A stretch of 64,000 nucleotides of DNA from assembly GCF_036127095.1 (NCBI RefSeq), contig NZ_CP108006.1:8642293-8706292 (forward strand). Direction: 5' to 3'. The translations under genes and the position numbers were made by a program. The notes under the pieces were generated by a model that was not told where the DNA came from, did not search any database, and saw only the letters and a program-made list of their open reading frames with translations. Positions 59,906 through 64,000 of this stretch are shown one piece after another. This DNA is from Streptomyces sp. NBC_00335. Its GTDB lineage: Bacteria; Actinomycetota; Actinomycetes; Streptomycetales; Streptomycetaceae. The first letter of the stretch is position 1, and every line of letters starts with the position of its first letter.

Positions 59906-62602
59906 CTACTTGGACCAGTTCACGCCGAGCTCGGCGAGGGCGGCGTGCTGGTCTGCGGTGAGCTTGTCCCGCCGGCTCTTCGTGTTGGAGATCCATACGC
60001 CAAGTCGAACGGTCACCGCCTCCGTCTCTCCGTCGACCGCGACGACCTCGGTGTGGCCGCGGGGCACGGGTCGGCCGGCGCCTTCCCGTTCCACCCACTG
60101 CGTCAAGGCCACCAAGCCCCGCTGGAACGCCTGCTGCGCCTTACTCGGCCCCTTCGCTCCGCGTCCGGCCGCAGGGGCAGGGAAGGGCACCTGGTCGGGG
60201 TGTACGTCGAGCTTGCTCAGCCTCTCCTGTTGCTCGGCCGATAGCTGTGCCCATGTGTGGGGTTGTTTCTGGCGTTCCAGCCAGCGGCCGAGGTCGTCGC
60301 CGTCGTAGAGGACGCCGGGTGCGATGGCCGGCAAGATGCCGCTGGTTTCGGTTTGGGCGAGGTCCGCGAGGACGCGGTAGTGCCGCTGCCAGTCCAGCGG
60401 CCACGGGCAGTCCCAGTCCCGGTCGATGGCGGTCAGCTGCGCGGCGCGGGTGGTCGCGGTGTCCTGGTTCTTGCCGAGGCCGTTTTTGGGGCCTTTGCGG
60501 CGGAGGTTGGCCATGAACTGTCCGATGGCGAGTTGGTCGTCGTCGCCCTCGCCTTCGCCCCAGACGGCGTCTTGCCTCGGGGCGAGGTGTCCGTTGGCGC
60601 GCCGGTAGGAGCGGAGTGCGGCGAGTTTGGTCTCCCATGCTTCCTGGCCGGGTTCCCACACCATCCCTGCTTGGGGGGAGTCGAGGAGGGTTTTTCGGTG
60701 CTCGTCCAGCTCTCCCGTCCGCAGGGCTTTGCGCTGCTGGTGGACCCACCGTCCGAGGGGAAACTCCTTCGTGACCCCCACTTCGACCTCGACGTCGTAG
60801 GGGACGGCGTGGACGCCGGTGATCTCGTTCTCCGCCCGCCACCGCAGGAGCGCTTGGTAGCCCTCCAGCCAGACGAGGGATTCGGGCCGGTAGACCCGGG
60901 TGCGCAGGAACGCCGCGATGGTGGCGGCGTCGCGCGGGGTGGAGAAGTGGAGAAGTGCGGACTCGATGGCTGTATCGGCGCTGCTCTCCTGGCCGCCGTC
61001 GTCGGGCTCACCTCCGATGCGGCCGGCTCCGACGATCCGGCCGTCTTGGTCGCGCTGGAGGTGGACGTGGTGCTGTCCGTGGGTGAGGGCGCGGGAGGCG
61101 AGTTGCTCGACGAGTCGTTCCGAGTGAGAACGCAGGCCCTGGAGGACGGCGACGAGGGGCTTGTAGCTGGCGGAGGCGACCATGTCCTTGGGGTTCTCGC
61201 CCGGCTGGAGGAACACCGGCACGATGATCCGGGCGACCTTCGTGCTGCCGTCCCGGTGGGGGCGCAGCGCCCGTCCGATGTTCTGCACGATCTCGACTTG
61301 GGAGCCGCGGGTGTCCGCGAAGCAGATCGCATCGACCCCCCGCTCGCCGGTGATGTCGACGCCTTCCCCGAGAACGCGTACGGAGGCGAGGAACGCGCGG
61401 TGGACCCGCCGGTTGTCGGCGTCGATGCCGTTGGCGAACTGGCGCAGGGCTTCGCGGCGCTCGGTGACGAGGTGGTCCCCGCACAGCCATGCCGACCACA
61501 GGCGGTCCGGGGGTACGTGGCGGCCGGCCTCCAGCTCGTAGAACTCCGCGGCGATCGGCGACGCGGGCAGGGTGTCCGCCTGGGTGAGGGCGGTGTCGGA
61601 GGTCTCGCTGGCATACAGCTCGGCGGCGGTCTGGGGCAGCTTGTCGGCGAACGCGGCGGCTTCCTCGACTCGCTGGTGGAAGGTCATGACGGTGCGGAGG
61701 TTGTGCGCGGCGGCGTGCTCCAGGAGTGCGGTCTGCAGCAGTGCTAGGCGCCGGCCGCGTAGCGATTCCTCCGATAGGACGAGCGGCTGCCGTTCGGGTT
61801 CGTGGATCTCCAGCACGTCGATCTCGAAACCGGCAAGGATCTCCCGCTCGATGGCCTCCGACAGGCCGAGCTCGGCGATCCACTCGCCGTAGGGCCCGTC
61901 CGGATCGCTGGTCATGGACGCGATCTCCACTTCCTGGCCGTCGGCGCCGCGCTGGGGGTGGGCCGCGGCGAGGATGCGCGGGGTCGCGGTGAGGTAGAGC
62001 CGGTAGGCGGCGGGGATGCGGGTGTTGTCGTGGATCGCGGCCCACGGCCGACCAAGATCACCGGCGGTGCCGTGGGCTTCGTCGACGATCGCGAGGTCGA
62101 ACGGTGCCATCTGCTGCCCGTACAGCCGCTCTCCGCCCGCCAGGGCGGCCTCCAGCGGGCCGCGAACCTTGCGCTGTTCCCCGGGTCCTTCGGGGTCCTC
62201 GCGGTCGACGAGGGAGGCGTACGTGGCGAGAACGACGACTGGCCCGGAGCCGGCCCACAGGGACAGCTGGATCGGGTTGGTCGTGGTGCGCACGCCCAGC
62301 GAGTCGAGCACCGGGTCGTTCTCCAGGGAGCAGACGGCGACCATAGGGGCGCGGTGGCCGACGAGCCGCCACGCCTGGGCGGTCTGGGCGAGGAGGTCCA
62401 GGGTCGGGACGGTGACGAGGATCCGTCCGCCGGAGAAGCACTCCAGGGCGCTCGCCGCGGCCGTGATGGTCTTCCCGGAGCCGGTCGCGGACACGATCGT
62501 GGCCCGCGCCCCCTGAGTAGGCACGGAAAACCTTGCAGGGAATCCAACCCACTTACGGAAATGCGCCTTCTGGTCGACCTGGTGTTCCCGGAGCTGAATC
62601 AC
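59906..62602 (-). CDS. Large SF2 DEAD/DEAH-type helicase with helicase-associated repeats
   Basis: 898 residues from a GTG at 62602. Motif I: ATIVSATGSGKTITAAASAL. Motif II: FDLAIVDEAHGTAG (DEAH). Motif III: YLTATPR. Motif VI: QVEIVQNIGRALRPHR (QxxGRxxR). Residues about 590-890 hold two or three helicase-associated domains with Trp-rich repeats (VWEPGQEAWETKLAALRSYR; DDLGRWLERQKQPHTWAQLS; VRLGVWISNTKSRRDK). Such proteins are abundant in Streptomyces arms, plasmids and phages and probably remodel DNA during replication, transfer or defence. A fragment of a second copy lies just downstream. Confidence 0.93.
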   Translation of the reverse strand: MIQLREHQVDQKAHFRKWVGFPARFSVPTQGARATIVSATGSGKTITAAASALECFSGGRILVTVPTLDLLAQTAQAWRLVGHRAPMVAVCSLENDPVLDSLGVRTTTNPIQLSLWAGSGPVVVLATYASLVDREDPEGPGEQRKVRGPLEAALAGGERLYGQQMAPFDLAIVDEAHGTAGDLGRPWAAIHDNTRIPAAYRLYLTATPRILAAAHPQRGADGQEVEIASMTSDPDGPYGEWIAELGLSEAIEREILAGFEIDVLEIHEPERQPLVLSEESLRGRRLALLQTALLEHAAAHNLRTVMTFHQRVEEAAAFADKLPQTAAELYASETSDTALTQADTLPASPIAAEFYELEAGRHVPPDRLWSAWLCGDHLVTERREALRQFANGIDADNRRVHRAFLASVRVLGEGVDITGERGVDAICFADTRGSQVEIVQNIGRALRPHRDGSTKVARIIVPVFLQPGENPKDMVASASYKPLVAVLQGLRSHSERLVEQLASRALTHGQHHVHLQRDQDGRIVGAGRIGGEPDDGGQESSADTAIESALLHFSTPRDAATIAAFLRTRVYRPESLVWLEGYQALLRWRAENEITGVHAVPYDVEVEVGVTKEFPLGRWVHQQRKALRTGELDEHRKTLLDSPQAGMVWEPGQEAWETKLAALRSYRRANGHLAPRQDAVWGEGEGDDDQLAIGQFMANLRRKGPKNGLGKNQDTATTRAAQLTAIDRDWDCPWPLDWQRHYRVLADLAQTETSGILPAIAPGVLYDGDDLGRWLERQKQPHTWAQLSAEQQERLSKLDVHPDQVPFPAPAAGRGAKGPSKAQQAFQRGLVALTQWVEREGAGRPVPRGHTEVVAVDGETEAVTVRLGVWISNTKSRRDKLTADQHAALAELGVNWSK

Positions 62603-62671
62603 AAGATAGCTGCCGATCTCTCACACTTTTACGAATGAAACAAGCATCGGAATCCCTTGGAGAGACCGGAG

Positions 62672-63241
62672 CTACCAACCCTGTTCGGACGGGCCGACGA
62701 TTTCGTGTCCGATCTGCTTGGCGAGGTGCTGCGCACGTTCTTCAGTGAAAGGGCGGACGTGTACGTACACGGTGTGGTTGGTAGCCGGGTTGCCGTCGGC
62801 GTCGCTGTTGAAGCAGGCCTGGACGCCTGTGCGGGCATGCTCGGGTCCGAGATCGAGCTCGGGTACTGCCGGCCAGCTGAGTGCCATCCAGTCGATCTGC
62901 CCCCAAGAAGCCTTCCGTAGCACGCCCGCAGCCCGCTCAAGCAGGTCACTGTCCACAGGTTCCTCGACCGAGAGCTTCATCGGCAGCAAGCCGGCCAGCG
63001 CAGTAGCATCGCGGGGAAGGTCGACACCGCGGAGTAGCGAGTCACCTCCCGAGTACCAGCCCTGAGGGAACACCTCGAGGGCCTCCAGGACCTCCTCCAC
63101 CCGGCACAGTTCGGCATCCAGGCCGACGGTTGCGTTCTCCCACAGCTCCCCGCACCCGACCAGAAGCTGAGCCACGGCGATTACCGCGTCTACGTTGCCA
63201 CTCTCACTCCGATAGATTGGATAGGCCCTTGCCTCACCCAT
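62672..63241 (-). CDS. Uncharacterised 189-residue protein
   Basis: ATG at 63241. Soluble, acidic; AVIAVAQLLVGCGELWENAT, RVEEVLEALEVFPQGWYSGG, QIDWMALSWPAVPELDLGPE and HTVYVHVRPFTEERAQHLAK. No recognised motif. Size, charge and position next to a helicase and an ankyrin gene recall immunity proteins, but this cannot be shown. Confidence 0.6.
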   Translation of the reverse strand: MGEARAYPIYRSESGNVDAVIAVAQLLVGCGELWENATVGLDAELCRVEEVLEALEVFPQGWYSGGDSLLRGVDLPRDATALAGLLPMKLSVEEPVDSDLLERAAGVLRKASWGQIDWMALSWPAVPELDLGPEHARTGVQACFNSDADGNPATNHTVYVHVRPFTEERAQHLAKQIGHEIVGPSEQGW

Positions 63242-63345
63242 ATTCCCCGCCCTCTTCCTGCCCAGTGATATAGTCTATTTCCGCCAATGGTACATGCTGC
63301 ATCTACCAGATGCAGTCGTCATGCCAGAACCCGATAGGAGTCCCG

Positions 63346-63735
63346 ATGACCGAGTCCGCCGAGAATCCGTGGACTCCTGCTCATCAGGCGGTGGAGTCGG
63401 GTGACCATGCCGAGTTGACCCGTCTCCTCGACGCGGGCGTGGACCCCGAAGAGGTCTGTTGTGGGATGACGCTCCTGCTTCACGCGATTGATGTGGAGGG
63501 GGATGGGGCGCTCCAGTCCGGCGGTCCGCTCGATTCGGCGCTCACCGCGATCTTGCTGGCCTACGGAGCTGACCCCACCGCAACACCCGAAGGCGAGACG
63601 CCACGCCAGTTGGCGAGTTCTGACAACCATGACATGGCAGTCAGGCTCCTGGACCGGCACACAGCAGCCCTCGCGGTTCCTGTTGCCGGCCCGCGGAGCG
63701 GGCTGTGGTCCTGGAGGCGGAGCCGGAAGGACTGA
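63346..63735 (+). CDS. Ankyrin-repeat protein whose 3' end lies in a hairpin array
   Basis: 129 residues from the ATG at 63346 with AGGAG. Three ankyrin units: NPWTPAHQAVESGDHAELTR, MTLLLHAIDVEGDGA..TAI and ETPRQLASSDNHDMAVRLLD. The last 16 codons (GPRSGLWSWRRSRKD) are encoded by two array-F hairpins, GCCCGC-GGA-GCGGGC and the GTCCT/AGGAC unit. So the array has overrun or been captured by the end of the gene. A short ankyrin protein is usually an interaction module or immunity protein. Confidence 0.75.
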   Translation: MTESAENPWTPAHQAVESGDHAELTRLLDAGVDPEEVCCGMTLLLHAIDVEGDGALQSGGPLDSALTAILLAYGADPTATPEGETPRQLASSDNHDMAVRLLDRHTAALAVPVAGPRSGLWSWRRSRKD

Positions 63736-64000
63736 GGGTGGGAGCGAAGCGGACACCCAACGGGCCGTAGGCCCGGCCCCAGTGAAACGGGGTCATCTCC
63801 CGCGCGAAGCGCGGGAGTCCGTGGGGCTGCGAAGCAGCTCCACTCTGGGTGGAGCGCAGCGGAACCCAGAGCCAGTCCGGAGCGAAGCGCAGGACTCCCG
63901 GCCCGAAGGGCCGGCTATAGCTCGGAGCGACGCGCAGAGCCGGGCCCGACGGGCCCGGCCGAGCGCAGCGAGGCCGTTCGGTCCTGAGCGCGCAGCGCTC
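63689..64000 (+). repeat. GNA-triloop hairpin array F, running to the window end
   Basis: At least eleven units, among them CGGGCC-GTA-GGCCCG, a 9-bp CTCCCGCGC stem closed by GAA, GGGGCTGC-GAA-GCAGCTCC, TCTGGGT/ACCCAGA and AGTCC/GGACT with GC-GNA-GC caps, CCGGCCC-GAA-GGGCCGG, CGGGCCC-GAC-GGGCCCG, GGCC/GGCC around GA-GC-GCA-GC-GA, and the final GAGCGC-GCA-GCGCTC. The first units repeat the order of array C with other stems. The array is not finished at the window edge. Confidence 0.88.

Noticed and set aside
60257..61747. A 496-codon plus-strand frame
   Set aside because: Antisense to the SF2 helicase, whose motifs I, II and VI are all intact.
63689..64000. Array F as a completed telomere
   Set aside because: The hairpin style fits, but the sequence does not end here and the canonical Streptomyces terminal palindromes were not seen. 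Calling it a telomere would go beyond the evidence.

Overview
High G+C content, GTG starts, tightly overlapping genes (ATGA/GTGA junctions) and the protein families present all point to Streptomyces or a close relative. An initiator tRNA, many decayed genes and several kinds of mobile-element debris suggest a chromosome arm rather than a compact plasmid. This is inference; no replication origin or proven telomere is visible.

Layout. 0-7.9 kb: a conjugation (type IV secretion-like) operon on the minus strand (ATPase fragment, SCO6880-type protein, polytopic VirB6/TrbL-like protein, VirB8-like protein, small membrane protein, ParA-like protein). A divergent transglycosylase/NlpC-P60 wall hydrolase follows. 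8-17 kb: decayed TPR, ExeA-type ATPase, Tn3 and GNAT fragments around two secreted proteins, then a two-gene conflict module (EACC1 plus caspase-HTH) and a small orphan type I-E-like CRISPR array. 17-23 kb: orphan proteins, a 1.9-kb unit bounded by inverted ISL3-type ends, an ECF sigma operon, a RelE-like toxin with a DUF6247-like partner, and a second orphan CRISPR array. 23-33 kb: regulator/GNAT pair, broken thymidylate kinase, Nudix hydrolase, an inverted copy of the TPR region, and an unusual HTH-membrane-glycosidase-fold fusion. 33-44 kb: initiator tRNA, large FN3/PA14 protein, NHL protein, IS5 remnant, HEAT protein, SpaA-like protein. 44-51 kb: an ion-homeostasis locus with K+/H+ antiporter and regulator, a two-component system and a potassium-channel-like TrkA protein that is truncated. 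52-64 kb: sparse genes (MTHFR-like, lipoprotein, GyrB ATPase domain alone, large SF2 helicase, ankyrin protein) separated by arrays of mini-hairpins.

The most unusual feature is that last region. From about 52.5 kb to the window end, non-coding gaps hold arrays of short perfect or near-perfect hairpins. Their stems differ in sequence but their caps are nearly always GNA triloops (GAA, GCA, GTA, GGA). All visible caps lie on the + strand whatever the direction of the flanking genes. The shape resembles palindromes of Streptomyces telomeres, and the polarity fits a right-hand 3' strand, but the arrays are interspersed among genes over more than 11 kb. The second most interesting item is the EACC1/caspase module next to orphan CRISPR repeats.
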